The notes: generated from the letters alone by a model not told the origin. Numbered from the stretch's first letter, positions 51,701-60,482 are shown. The stretch is DNA of 64,000 nt from Flabesymbios commensalis (GCA_964017125.1 OZ024903.1:81051916-81115915), one strand, 5' to 3'. A program made the numbers and translations.

Positions 51701-54577
51701 GCGCTAAGAGCTCTGTATACAATACAGAGCTCTAACATCATTATTTTAGTCAACAGCATAATGTGTCTGCGTATTCACCAAGCGAACATTAGACGTTGAT
51801 CCTCATGCTGACCAGTTAAAGTGGTGGGCCAGCGTCGTAGACGGTACAAAAAACATTGAAAATACTTCACGTCAAAGCAAAGTGTTTACTGGTCTAGCAT
51901 TTGTGCACGTGACCTTACCAAGATGGTTACGCGTATCACAGTTAGCACGTAAATATTCCAAAGTAGCTAGATTTGATTAATTTGTGGTTGGAAGTTAGCT
52001 AAACATTTTGAGACAAGAACATGAATATCAGAACAAAGACTACCTTGGGGTACGGTACTTAAAATGTACGAATGCGATGATACAGATACACACGTGCGGT
52101 GCCTATACATATATACTTACTAAAATAAAAATAAAAAATAAAAACCTGTATTAAGGTATGCCTAAAGTAAAATTCGCATATTCGTCATAATAATACATAA
52201 CATAGTAACCTTCCAAATGATGTCATCGGAATAAAAACAACATTTATAAAAATCTATTTAACTGAAATATCTGAAGTGTGAACGCCGTATGATCAGACAC
52301 AAATCTGATATGAGAAACCGTAACCGTGGCATAAAGTGATAACTAAATTTGACACTAGACATGGTAAACCATAATATGCCTTATTTCAGACACAATACGT
52401 AATTAAATGTGGGGGGGGGGGGGGGGGGTCTACATTTTATTGTGGTATTAGCACGATCTAAGATTTCATTTTTCATTTGATGTATTTGCTAAATTGACAT
52501 AGATCTGAAGATGAATGAAAATGAGAGTAAATACCCGGGTGTTATTATGGTTATTGAGGGTTAATTACAGGTTAATTACGTGTACAAAGAAATGATAATA
52601 GATTAATTTGCTTTAAAATTCAGATATTAACGGTCTGTACCGACCTCGAAACAATTATTCCAAGAAGATTATTTTAGCTTAGAAGATCTATTACTATTGA
52701 CTTATATTCAGAAACGAGTGCAGGAAGGTGATCAAATGAAATCAAAAGAAATTAAAACAAGGTGACCGTGACCAGTTACGCCTACCAGTTTCAGAAACAA
52801 AACAAACACTTGTCATAGCAAGGGATCCCAAAATAATCTTTTCAATTGTGCTACACTTTCAAACCGCGCAGAACTTGCCGAAGATTCACCTGATTTTTGG
52901 GATTTATACATGATTTTCATTTTAAGAGTACAGAGTACCGTACTAAACTATAGGCTTATACATCGGCAATCCACGATAAAATAGGGTCATTTGCAGACGT
53001 TGAAAAATGGTGTTGCGGAAGCAAATCACAACGAAATGAAAATATGATTAAATACGGGCCGGTAGTTAAAAGGTTAACAGTTTGCTGTACCCAGCAAAAA
53101 CGAAACGTTGAATCCAATGTTGTATAAATGCTGCACCAATGTCTACAACGCTGGCCCATCACTAAAACAACATCGATTCAACGTCTCCACTTGCTGGGTA
53201 CCTATAGCTGGCAGGTACACAGGGGTACTATGTCACTATAACTCAGTGCCAGGTGTACATTGGGAGGTGTGGTGTGTACATCGCCAAAATATAAAAATAT
53301 ATAGCGGCAATCAAACTGAGAGAAGCCCTAGGCTATTTCTACGAGCTGTAAAACTAGGCCGCTACCCCATAAACACCAGAACTAACCAGTCGACCTATAT
53401 TAATTTGTACCATTACCAGCGAAACTGGCCCAACATGTCACCAATATAAAATGGAAGTCTCGTTTTTGCTGGTGACTTACTGAAAAAATGACAGTCTGGT
53501 AGCGAATAAGGTCTTAGCGCACCAAGAGACGTTGAAGCAATACTCAATATTGAATTATTGTTGGGCCAGCGTCGCAAATGGTGGGTTAACAAATATGACA
53601 TTGGAACAACGTTACATACAGTATCCTGTTTGTTGTGAAGGCACCAGTGGACGGCCAGTACAGTATAGCTGTGTTGCGGTGCTAGATTACTAGAGGTACA
53701 GTACAGTCAGCACAATAACACTTTGGTTCTCACGCGGGGCAACGCTTTCCACATTGGGCAACAGTCAACCAGCCCTGGGTTCATAGGCGTTTTCAGTGCT
53801 AGCTGCCGCCGGCCCGACGTAAAGCACTTGGACCAACGCCCCAGTACTGTACAACTAACATCTCACATTATCGCCCAACACAATAAACAATGGCGAGAAT
53901 CGAAAATGTAAGACTGAAATATATATATGTATGTAAATTCAATAATGTTCACCAGAAAAGTAATCTCTTAATCATTAAGATCACTCAGAATCAATGGGAC
54001 GACGAGACAGATAACCTAGAGAGGACGCCTCGGCTACCTGTATTTCGTCAAAATTAATCCTAATAATTTGGAACCACATAAAAGTTCTCGAGCTCCTCAA
54101 CTAGACATAACTTGGAAGTGTGCGAAAATTCCAACGTAATAACTCAACGCCTTAGTAACACCTAGATCACTGGTCACCTGTCAACTCTACTGACCATAGT
54201 CCAATAGTAGCGATTCTGTGATTTTATTGAAACTTGTGGAAACAAGTGTTTAGAGCTGAAAATGGCTTAAATTTGCGAAACTGATATTATGTTGTGACTT
54301 AAATACAAATCCGTATAATTTGCACTTAAAGTTGTGGATCGCGGTAGCGAAACGAAACACAACTTCAGGTGACTGAAAATTTTAAAATGAATAGCTCATG
54401 CAGGGGTCAAGGATTCCAAATAGATCTATGTGGTGTGTACATACTTGACTCTGAGGGCACGTCTGTACTGCTGTCTGTCTTAGTACTGCTATTACTGTCC
54501 TCGGAGGCGCATCCCGCTCCAGGTTCTGACTCGCTGTCTCCGGACTCCTCCACATCCTCATGCTTACGTTTAGGCAT
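31776..54577 (-). CDS. CSRNP: Cysteine/serine-rich nuclear protein (CSRNP/AXUD1 family), three coding exons
   Basis: Deduced CDS = 54577-54445 + 48607-48485 + 33754-31776, 2,235 nt, 744 aa. All introns are phase 1 with GT-AG borders, and the joined frame stays open. Residues 1-44: KRK motif and acidic/Ser-rich tract. 57-86: the family signature [12 protein letters not shown]...[10 protein letters not shown]. 87-256: continuation of the CSRNP N-terminal domain with DDYFFLQP, a cluster of ten cysteines (195-233), and [16 protein letters not shown]. The rest is Ser/Asn/Gln/Pro-rich with an acidic Ser tract (about 415-460) and the C-terminal tail [11 protein letters not shown], which resembles the vertebrate KSPVVETVPV end. 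Vertebrate CSRNPs are DNA-binding nuclear factors, one an immediate-early, axin-induced gene; that role is inferred here by family. Length exceeds the ~540-590 aa of human paralogues, mostly through the C-terminal region. Confidence 0.93.
33971..34191. mobile_element. MITE with CAGGG-TCGACACTAAC ends
   Basis: 221 bp flanked by GTGTG on both sides (33966-33970, 34192-34196). The left end CAGGGATCGACACTAACTG and right end CAGTGTTAGTGTCGAGCCCTG are inverted. The interior has repeated GGGCCAGTA and CACTGGCC words on both strands. Ends of this kind recur in many animal genomes as TIR transposons. It lies in the CSRNP intron about 220 bp from the coding exon 3 acceptor. Confidence 0.8.
35697..35823. 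mobile_element. Palindromic MITE, 127 bp
   Basis: The left arm CTGCGCATTCACCAG then TTAGGCTAGATATA is mirrored on the right by TATATCTAGCCTGACAG then ATCAATGCGCAG. The arms continue through GACG..AATTCC to a centre of TTGACAAGG/TTGTCAA. The whole element folds into one imperfect hairpin. Non-coding, CSRNP intron. Confidence 0.8.
36061..36160. promoter_or_regulatory. CRE-bearing GC-rich island in CSRNP intron
   Basis: Contains a perfect palindromic CRE, TGACGTCA, at 36086-36093, immediately followed by TGACGTT. It is bracketed by two ACCCACGCC words (36061, 36103) and a GCCGCGCC stretch. CpG is frequent here and scarce around it. It lies 2.3 kb upstream (in transcript sense) of CSRNP coding exon 3. 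An enhancer or an internal promoter is possible; only motif content supports it. Confidence 0.4.
37449..38440. repeat. Tandem repeat, ~160-bp unit, about 6 copies
   Basis: GTTATCGCGCCCACAAGGTC or close variants begin units near 37454, 37619, 37780, 37939, 38098, 38257 and 38418, spacing 159-165 bp. Each unit also carries ATTATTGACGTAAAATG, a GCCATT poly-T tract, and GAACTTGTCCAAGAACT. Copies differ by several percent, so the array is older than the satellite. Confidence 0.93.
38441..38523. mobile_element. Right flank of the tandem element, with terminal hairpin
   Basis: After the last unit comes a short GCCGACGACGCCG microsatellite-like tract. An inverted repeat TAGCCCACCTTTT / AAAAGGCGGGCTA follows at 38487-38522. 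Tandem core, GACGCC tract and end hairpin together look like one composite mobile element similar in design to the tandem-core (pearl/CvE-type) elements of bivalves; this comparison is inference. Confidence 0.5.
38606..38684. mobile_element. TTAA-type palindromic MITE, degraded left end
   Basis: The right end GCGCTGAAAGGGTTAA is mirrored on the left by TTTACTCTTTCAGAGC. The inner arms are ATCGACTTTATACGTC and GACGTATAAAATCG. It belongs by ends to the TTAACCCTTT group but has lost the TTAA on the left. Confidence 0.7.
41243..41335. mobile_element. Type B palindromic element, well preserved
   Basis: Left GAGAACACGATATGTTGAAA and right TTCAACACGTCGTGTTTGCT form the inverted ends. The centre reads CCAATGTTGGGCCGCCGTCG then TAGAC. 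The arms pair imperfectly over most of the element. Confidence 0.75.
41790..41893. mobile_element. Type B palindromic element
   Basis: It runs from AAGCAAACACGAGATATTAC to TGACCATCTCTTTTGCTGGG, with TTGGTTCAATGCTGAGCC and GCAGACGGTG in the centre. Arms are more diverged than in the 41243 copy. Confidence 0.7.
42280..42318. repeat. G-rich microsatellite and poly-G run
   Basis: GGGGTGGGGTGGGGTG leads into about fifteen consecutive G. The strand could form G-quadruplexes. Confidence 0.9.
42875..44440. repeat. Tandem repeat, ~146-bp unit, about 11 copies
   Basis: TAGTAATGGTCTAGC-like words recur near 42885, 43034, 43180, 43320, 43467, 43610, 43763, 43935, 44078, 44231 and 44385. Each unit has ATGGCCGATAGGCGGCCATT (an imperfect palindrome), GATGCATCCTCTCCTGAAA and TAGCACGGTTTACC. 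One unit near 43850 is truncated. Unit divergence is clear, so the array is not recent. Confidence 0.92.
44441..45000. mobile_element. Flank of the 146-bp tandem element, with duplicated module and end hairpin
   Basis: Two copies of a ~155-bp module share AAAAGGCACAACTAG (44511, 44669) and GCTCCGGAAACGAA (44591, 44746). There is an ACGGACGGCCC tract, and the end is an imperfect inverted repeat TAGCTCCC...GGGAGCTA (44958-44996). The design matches the smaller element at 37449-38523: tandem core, tract, end hairpin. Confidence 0.55.
45001..46215. other. Intron sequence without recognised features
   Basis: AT-rich intron DNA. A slightly GC-richer stretch at 45460-45640 has no splice-bordered frame that I can support. 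No terminal repeats recognised. Confidence 0.4.
46216..46300. mobile_element. Type B element fragment
   Basis: CCTAATGTTGGTATAATTCTGG, CCCACGTCTGCGATGCTGG and TTGTTTGCTGGGATA follow in the usual type B order; the left terminal AGCAAACAC is missing. Confidence 0.6.
47731..47853. mobile_element. Type B palindromic element, full length
   Basis: It runs from ACAACAAACACGATATTTTG to AACGTGTCGTGTTTGTTGAG, with the core GCGCCAGCGTCGTAGACGGC. A related partial copy lies just before it (47620-47710) and another follows the type A element at 47985-48052. Confidence 0.78.
47883..47981. mobile_element. Palindromic MITE, type A
   Basis: The left end CCCAGTAAACACAAAACATT and right end AATGTTTTGTGTTTTCTGGG are inverted. 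The arms continue through TGTAAACATTTATACAA. It is the same family as 27528-27636, but TA flanks are not intact. Confidence 0.8.
48083..48320. mobile_element. TTAA-flanked MITE (piggyBac-like), 238 bp
   Basis: Starts TTAACCCTTTAAGCCCTCAC and ends TTCAGGCTTGAAAGGGTTAA. The inner hairpin is CCACTACAAGTCGAGAATTG / CAATTCGCGGCTTGTAGTGG. It is an inverted relative of 27676-28029. It sits about 165 bp from CSRNP coding exon 2, on the intron side. Confidence 0.88.
48485..48607 (-). CDS. CSRNP: CSRNP coding exon 2 (123 nt)
   Basis: Acceptor TATGTTTTACAG|GT at 48608, donor CTCTGG|GTAAGC at 48484. The exon has phase 1 at both ends and 123 nt (41 codons), so it fits exactly between the neighbouring exons. 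It encodes residues 45-86: Lys-rich [14 protein letters not shown], then [20 protein letters not shown] and STLG. This is the most diagnostic motif of the CSRNP N-terminal domain. The exon is short and was found from the motif, the splice sites and frame continuity. Confidence 0.95.
49095..50135. repeat. Several type B element fragments
   Basis: Fragments near 49100-49190 (AATGCTGGGCCAACGTCTGC), 49735-49850, 49885-49995 and 50045-50135 carry the shared CCAACGTCTGC / CAGCGTC words and ACATTGTACATTCAACGTC-like ends. The order and orientation are broken, suggesting older copies or nesting. Confidence 0.55.
50743..51021 (-). mobile_element. tRNA-derived SINE, copy 2 (diverged subfamily)
   Basis: Flanked by TAGTACAG (50735-50742, 51022-51029). 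Minus-strand head GGCGCGATCCCTGGTGCAGT, GGTTAAAGCTGCC (A box) and GCAGGTTCGAAACCC (a good B box). The 3' body matches the other copies, but the middle and the tRNA-like head differ, so it represents another subfamily sharing a 3' end. Confidence 0.85.
51570..51900. repeat. Two type B elements
   Basis: One copy runs from AAGCAAACAACAGACGCTGA to TCAACGTCTTGTGTTACCTG (51572-51680). The second runs from AAGCGAACATTAGACGTTGA to AGTGTTTACTGG (51780-51894), with the core GGGCCAGCGTCGTAGACGGT. Confidence 0.65.
51707..51733. other. Perfect 12-bp hairpin
   Basis: AGAGCTCTGTAT and ATACAGAGCTCT are exact inverted copies around a 3-base ACA loop. It lies between two type B elements in a CSRNP intron; function unknown. 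Confidence 0.85.
53090..53198. mobile_element. Type B element with intact ends and TA flanks
   Basis: Flanked by TA at 53088-53089 and 53199-53200. Left CCCAGCAAAAACGAAACGTT, right AACGTCTCCACTTGCTGGG, with ACCAATGTCTACAACGCTGG in the centre. This copy best shows that types A and B share the same tips and target. Confidence 0.82.
53515..53860. repeat. Type B elements, two partial copies
   Basis: 53518-53636 carries AGACGTTGAAGCAATACTCA and TTGTTGGGCCAGCGTCGCAA and ends at CCTGTTTGTTGTG. 53735-53850 has ACGCTTTCCACATTGGGC and GGCCCGACGTAAAGC-like words, more diverged. Confidence 0.55.
54445..54577 (-). CDS. CSRNP: CSRNP coding exon 1 (start codon exon)
   Basis: The ATG at 54577 sits in GTCACCATGC, a strong Kozak context, with an in-frame TAG upstream. 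It encodes residues 1-44 beginning [18 protein letters not shown], comparable to the KRKFDEVD-type start of vertebrate CSRNP1, with KRK a possible nuclear-localisation element. The donor GTATGT leaves one base (A), which joins GT of the next exon to give Ser45. The exon continues 5' as UTR to an acceptor at 54658. Confidence 0.88.
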
Positions 54578-54658
54578 GGTGACGCCGCTGGTCACAGGGT
54601 GGACAAGGGGTACCTAGTAGATGGACGTGGTGATGGATTGCTCACTCATACCGACTCT
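54578..54658 (-). other. CSRNP: CSRNP 5' UTR part of the start-codon exon
   Basis: On the minus strand a pyrimidine-rich TCTCTTTTCCAG ends at 54659, followed by AGAGTCGGTATGAG. This is a good acceptor, giving 81 nt of leader before the ATG. A short upstream ATG (in TATGAGTG) is present in the leader. Confidence 0.65.
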
Positions 54659-55890
54659 CTGGAAAAGAGAAACAACATTATTGATGTGCTACTACAAAAC
54701 ATCATTCTCAACGATGTTCAGTCACAAAAATATTTAAAAAATAATTTTAGCTTTAGAGATAATTTAACAGCTTTTATTTCACGAGACGGAATCATAATTA
54801 TGGTGTATCATATTATTATATCATCATCATCATCATATATCACAGCATTTGAGTGTACATGTGTACACAAGTAACTTATTCACGTAATTTGATAGCTCAA
54901 TTCATCAAGCAACAAGTATTTTCAGAAGTGAGTTGACAATACTGCAAAGCAAGGGCAAGCAGCAGTATACTGCTTAGATTTGAAGAAAGCAGAGTCAGTT
55001 ACTGCTGTTTGAAAGAACCGTCTGGACGATATACCTGTACCATGTGCAAGTTGCAGCTTTACAGTGATCCAGACTGTTCAAAGGAATGTATAGTGCTACG
55101 TACATGTAGGGACTGTGTACTATAAAGAACCCATGAAGTCATTCCTACACAAGAGTATGGTAATCAGGTAATAGTTGGATATTACTGTATGTACATGTAT
55201 GACAGAAAGCGACACGAAGCATTATTGTTCACCCACATTTACAATGGAACTTTATGTACAAAGGTTTCTACAAAGAATCCTTTTAATATGCAGCGCTAGG
55301 AGAAGCTGGGGCTGCGTGGTACAAGATTTCTTTTGTATTGATGCTCTACTAGAAAGAACCTTAAACTAGTACATGAAAGATAATTACTGTGATGTTACAG
55401 AAACAGTAATTTGTAGTAAATTCTCAGATCAGAATTCCCCGACATTTACCTTACTAGAATTATTTCTTCTTCATTGATAAATTGATGAGTAATCTGGGAA
55501 TCATAATTTATCTTCTCACACTCTGTACACTAGGAGATGTATCGGTATTAGCTCAGATCGCACCCGGGCTGTAGGCTTATACTTCGCGCTGCACATTATG
55601 TTAGTTATGTCACGAGTTGATGGTGTGAGAAACTACAAACGTTGTTGAATAATGTGTGGGTAAATACAGCATGTCTAATGAATTAGGTGTTCGCTTAAAG
55701 GCTCACACCTTACTCATTTGACGGGTGCTGTATTTTCCGAAATCGCACATAAAGAACACAGTTTCACGATTTGCGTATGATCTTATCTCAGACAGAGTTG
55801 TGTCCTTATGTCAAGATGCTATCATTATTGACAGTACATCTGATCATCCCCTACAGGTGAACAAGGCAGTACATTGAGACGACCACATAC

Positions 55891-56060
55891 CTGTTCTGTA
55901 TCTGTGTGACAGCGCGCGTCACAGGTTACCATGTCAACGCGGAGATAATCCCCGTCACCTCCGTGACGATCAGCTCTGTCACGGCCTGGTGACAGCAGAC
56001 TGTGACAGTGGAGCGCTTACAGCACGGCAGCCTAGTCACATCACACAGCCAGCCTTCTGA
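55891..56060 (-). promoter_or_regulatory. CSRNP: Candidate CSRNP non-coding first exon and promoter
   Basis: GAACAG|GTATGTGG at 55891/55890 on the minus strand is a strong donor that could pair with the acceptor at 54658 (1.23-kb intron). The upstream 150 bp is markedly GC-rich for this window. It carries seven GTGAC/GTCAC words in 122 bp (55918, 55954, 55963, 55978, 55989, 56002, 56035), some forming TGACG, the CRE half-site. An immediate-early gene with CRE-like control would fit, but the start site is inferred. Confidence 0.55.
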
Positions 56061-56164
56061 ATAAACAGCCCACACATAATTCGATTTGGGCTATTGATCG
56101 GAGCGGGCGTCTCCAGCGGACTGAGGCCTGGGAACCTGCATGAGGACGGGAAAAGCAACCCATA

Positions 56165-56262
56165 CACTCATCCAGTGCAGGTTAGATATTGGGCCAGCGT
56201 CGCAGACGTTGGCTAAACACCTAACCAGCACTAGCTGAATCTCTTTTTTAGTGGGAGGGAGG
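56165..56262. mobile_element. Type B element just upstream of the CSRNP 5' region
   Basis: CAGGTTAGATATTGGGCCAG and CGTCGCAGACGTTGGCTAAA, then ACCAGCACTAGCTGAATCTC. It lies about 100-200 bp upstream, in transcript sense, of the candidate promoter. Confidence 0.65.
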
Positions 56263-56806
56263 CACTGCAGTGCAGAGCTAAAATAGCAGTAGCTGATTAC
56301 TTCTATGATGAGCAGTTACTGCTTTTGGTTTTCAAGAGCAGCATAGGCCTACACTGCGCACACACACACATACACACACCTAGCATACACATACTGGAGA
56401 TGCTGCAGCGGTAACCACAGAAACCAGCCAGAAATCGAACTTCTAGCCTCATCGGGACATACACATGATGCTGGATGTGCTAGACCAAATCTTTGTGACT
56501 GCACGTGCAGTGTAGGCTACACAAATCGTCTAGCTGCTGTTCAGTGTAAAGTACATGTAACATGTGTAACTAGTACTAGGTTTTTTTAATTCAGCGCATA
56601 CAAATCACGCTGTATTTTTTTCAGGAAAGTTGTGTACATATCGGATGCATCCAATGCCAGCCAAGACGGTATGTTGAAAACCCAGACAAGTTTTTTTGTT
56701 TCAAAAATAATCCCAATTTGGGGAGCACAACCGTCAATCAACCAACACACAGTCAGTAGTTTTAAATTTAGGAGCAGTGAACTTTTACGACGTGTAAATT
56801 GACCAA

Positions 56807-57119
56807 AAAATGAAATGAATCGGGCTTTAGGCCACCTTTGTGCACATATAGGCTAAACTGGGCCAGGAGAACCTCCTGAGGATGGTGAGATGATTGAGAT
56901 GACACTGTCCTCCAGACACAGGATTCGAAATTCGAGCCCTGGCGGTCTGAGGCCGAGCACGCTACCTCTCGGTCACGGAGGCTCCCCACAATACTAACTT
57001 TCACACGTGGATGGGGAAGAAACAATTTTGTTTCTTTCAAACCGCCGAGACCGGGAACCGAACCCCGGACTCTGGCGTGAAAGGCAGCGGTGCTAACCAC
57101 TACCCTAGGGCCCCCGCCC
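56807..57119 (-). mobile_element. tRNA-derived SINE with two tRNA-like modules, copy 3
   Basis: Target duplication TGTAAATTGACCAA at 56793-56806 and 57120-57133. Minus strand: head with TAGTGGTTAGCACCGCTGCC (A box, about 57102-57083) and GGGGTTCGGTTCCC (B box, about 57066-57053). A linker follows, then a second tRNA-like unit with CCGTGACCGAGAGGTAGC (56978-56961) and GGGCTCGAATTTCGAATCC (56939-56921), a body GGAGGTTCTCCTGGCCCAGT, and an ATTTCATTTTTT tail. A dimeric tRNA-SINE mobilised by a LINE is the natural reading. Confidence 0.92.
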
Positions 57120-57289
57120 TGTAAATTGACCAAGCGATTGCAACATCGTCTACAAAAGAAGCAACACGTCGTGACATCATTGTGATGTCATTATGACACC
57201 CACGATGCGAGTCCTTGTGAATAACAGTCTAGCAACAAGACGCGTTCGTCCAGAAGCGTATTCAGGGGGTGATCAGGATACTTGAGCAG

Positions 57290-57308
57290 TCATCCCCCCC
57301 CCCCCCCG
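57290..57308. repeat. Poly-C run
   Basis: About fifteen consecutive C after CATC. Similar C- or G-runs occur at about 20070, 42303, 52412 and 59917. Confidence 0.9.
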
Positions 57309-57817
57309 ATGTTCAGAGAAGTTATTTTTCATTTCAGCGGAGTCCCAATATCTTCATTTTACAGCGAAGGTGCCACGAAATGACACAATTTGATGGCCAT
57401 TTTTTAATTTTGCAGAGTGTATGCCCCCGGATCCCCGGGTAATAGAAATCTCGGATACCGAAGTACCCCCTTATTTTATCTCTGGATAGGGGGCGGGCCT
57501 ACACCGATAGCGTTGAAAGGGTTTCATCTATTTACCTCCCCGATAACTTCTGCATATCTTCATACAGTGCGAACTGTGAATTGCTACTTTAATTCTTCAC
57601 AGTAAATGAAAAATAATAAATTATGTGAAATATCCAAGTGTTATATAATATCGTGTATAATATCGTGTATAATATCAAACAAGGCAAAGCTTAGATATTC
57701 CTCGTTTCACGACTTGTGGGTTACTAGAGTTATATATTTGGTTGACGAAATCTTGTTTTAAAACATGATTCCAGCTATTTATAAAACTGTTTTGCCACAG
57801 TCGCTGAAACCACCCGC

Positions 57818-57880
57818 CAGTGGCGGATCCAGGATCAGATGAAAGGGGAGGAGGAGCCGGGGAGGATGGGCCTCAAGATT
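57818..57880. mobile_element. Solo DNA-transposon end (CAGTGGCGGATCCAGGAT)
   Basis: CAGTGGCGGATCCAGGAT followed by a G-rich AAAGGGGAGGAGGAG stretch is an end I recognise from memory as common to TIR transposons in many animals. No matching opposite end was found, so this is a fragment. Confidence 0.5.
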
Positions 57881-59281
57881 TTTTTAGTAGATTGTGGAGT
57901 CCAACCTAGATACATGTACGCAATGATACAGTCTTTGTGTTTTGAATCGGGATAGGAGCTAAGCTGCGCTATGTCGCCATTTTTTATTTATACCACTAAA
58001 TAGTACAGTACATTTATATTGTAAAAGGGTACGCCTTATCTTTATCAATGAAGAATTGTTGTTTGTTGCTAGTCAAACTACATGTAGGTCATACGACGCA
58101 AAGCTGTGTCATGGTACGCTGTTGTGAACTACCCAATTATAGGCGCGACAGAAAAAAATGAATTGAAAATATACACTATGACTCATAATTATATACGTCA
58201 CTAGCAGGTCTTTGACAGCCTGACAGGTGCATGGGCACAACACATTTATACATACGTATGGCAGTGTAAAGGTTACATTATATATGTTTGAAAATTATAA
58301 ATGCAGACTTGGGGAATGCAGTGACTGAAACCATTATCGTTTAGGAAAAAATCTAAATGTACATATGTGTGACACGTAAAGAGAAATTCAAAATCTAAAA
58401 AAAACATATTCAACTAGTTGGGCAATGAACGTGAAATAAAACTACTGTCAATAGTCCCGATGTTTGATTTGGATCTTTGCTAGCGCTCAACACTCACTTG
58501 GTGGTGATACTGATAGCTTTTTCCAGCGAAATACAATGCCTCAACATGGTCAATCAAGATGGGCTTTTGAAGTCCGATTCTGTACCGACGAAAGTAACAA
58601 AATGTATAAATGGTCGTAGACCCATGGACTAGGTAGGGCCTACTCCAATTTCAAATGAAGCGGGAAATGATATAGATATTTATGTCGTTCCAAAGTAAAT
58701 AATCCTTTGACATCCATACCTTGTATCCATAGTATTATAACAATATTTATCAAAGTCATCCAATGAAAACGTTAACAAAAATGAGTACTTATTTTACGGT
58801 GTAATAATGTGTTGTAAAAATAAGTAATCGCGTCCTACATGTGTATCAAGATAATAAATAGAAGATGCGCTTCTCGGTGTTGTTTCAATTATGGTTCGAT
58901 GAATGAGCCATTGTGCCTGAATTTAAACAGCATTGGGAGAGCTGATGCATGTTGGATACTTGGGACAAGAACCATTACGACGCACATTTCATACGGGCTT
59001 GTGCTATTATTTTCCATTGATTATAAAACTAAAGAATATGTGTATTAACAGCGTCGTAATGATGATAAATTAAAGTCACTTGTCAAGTTAGAGCAGTGAA
59101 GAATTGGCAGACACGAAATCGTTAACAGTTTAAAATGAAACATATCGGCTGCTAGTAGTTGAAGTGTTGCACATATTATACCACTTATTTCAGTGACACT
59201 TTATACGCAAGAACGACGATGCATGTGTCCATTATCAAAATATATACATGCATGGCGATATATAAATTCCCTGGTTGTAGC

Positions 59282-59592
59282 TCATGTGAATGAAATAAAG
59301 CGGGCTTTAGGCCACCTTTGTGCACTGGCTAAACTGGGCCAGGAAAACCTCCTGAGGATGATGAGATGATAAGATGACACTGTCCTCCCGACAGAGGATT
59401 CGAAATTCGAGCCCTGGCGGTCTGAGGCCGAGCACGCTACCTCTCGGTCACGGAGGCTCCCCACAATACTGACTTTCACACGTGGATGGGGAAGAAACAT
59501 TTTTTGTTTCTTTCAAACCGCCGAGACCGGGAACCGAACCCCGAACTCTGGCGTGAAAGGCAGCGGTACTAACCACTACCCTAGGGTCCCCG
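59282..59592 (-). mobile_element. tRNA-derived SINE with two tRNA-like modules, copy 4
   Basis: Target duplication CCCTGGTTGTAGC at 59269-59281 and 59593-59605. Module order is the same as at 56807-57119, and the two copies are very similar in sequence, including CTACCTCTCGGTCACGGAGG. Same orientation as the CSRNP transcript. Confidence 0.92.
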
Positions 59593-59914
59593 CCCTGGTT
59601 GTAGCATGTATATGACACAAAACAACGTCTCCGGGATTTAAGATGATGTGTAGATGTTGAGATACATGTAGCTTCGAAGAGTCAGACATACTATCGCTAC
59701 AGCTATATTAAAACCCGCCAGTCATCGCCAGTCATCATAAAAACGTTAATTTTTTAATATTCATATCTTAATTGTACCGGTTGACAGTTACACTGTTAAA
59801 TAACAGTATCTGATACAAACTAAACAATTTACTAAAAGTAGCAACATCATGCTGAATAGAAGAGCGCGATCAAATTAAAATAATTAAGAATACAGTGCTC
59901 TCTCGCTGTATTGC

Positions 59915-59936
59915 CTCCCCCCCCCCCCCCCCCCCG
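59915..59936. repeat. Poly-C run
   Basis: About 19 consecutive C between GCCT and GGTT, in a region with CCCCAGAAGGCAATA / TATTGCCTCCC words that form an imperfect inverted pair around 59895-60025. Confidence 0.85.
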
Positions 59937-60264
59937 GTTATAATGCCAACCCCGCCTTCTGCCAATTAAAGGTATGGTGAACTCTCAAAATTCGCGGGAC
60001 AAGGGTCCCCCAGAAGGCAATAGTGCCAGGGGGTAGGCCAAGGCCCTATTCCATAATAATACTAAATATGCGTTTCATACCCAAAGCCTCATTAAGAGCA
60101 AGTTCTCAAATGACAGCAAGTTCATATATACTTGAGCGACATCTATGAGTTAAAAATTCAAAGCTCTTTGCCCTTGCCCCTACCTGGTCGCTGGCTTGCA
60201 AACAAACTGACTGTATTACGGCGGGGATATTGAAACTGCTTGACCCCAAGCATGTATTGACATA

Positions 60265-60368
60265 CCCAGTAAACACAAAACATTTGTATGACTTTATGCA
60301 ATGTTGGACCAACGTCGAGTTGAGCCGACGTTGTATAAATGTTATACAAATGTCTTGTGTTTGCTGGG
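60265..60368. mobile_element. Palindromic MITE, type A
   Basis: Left CCCAGTAAACACAAAACATT and right ATGTCTTGTGTTTGCTGGG are inverted; the TA is intact on the left (60263-60264) and reads CA on the right. The centre contains GGACCAACGTCGAGTTGAGC, close to the type B core. A type B copy follows at 60395-60480. Confidence 0.8.
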
Positions 60369-60394
60369 CAGGAGGACTTTCTCTCAAACATTGT

Positions 60395-60482
60395 ACATTT
60401 ATTCAATGTTGGTTCAATGCTGGGCCAGCGTCGCAGACGTTAGCCTAGCATTAAAACAGCATTGGATCAATGTCCCGTTTAA
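60395..60482. mobile_element. Type B element fragment
   Basis: ATTCAATGTTGGTTCAATGC, GGGCCAGCGTCGCAGACGTT and AGCATTGGATCAATGTCCCG in canonical order; terminal AGCAAACAC words are worn. Confidence 0.65.

Larger units (their letters stand above)
48608..54444 (-). other. CSRNP: CSRNP intron between coding exons 1 and 2 (5.8 kb)
   Basis: Donor GAGTCAA|GTATGT at 54444, acceptor TTACAG at 48608. It contains a SINE (50743-51021), numerous palindromic elements, a 12-bp perfect hairpin (51707-51733) and an 18-19 bp poly-G run near 52412. Confidence 0.85.
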
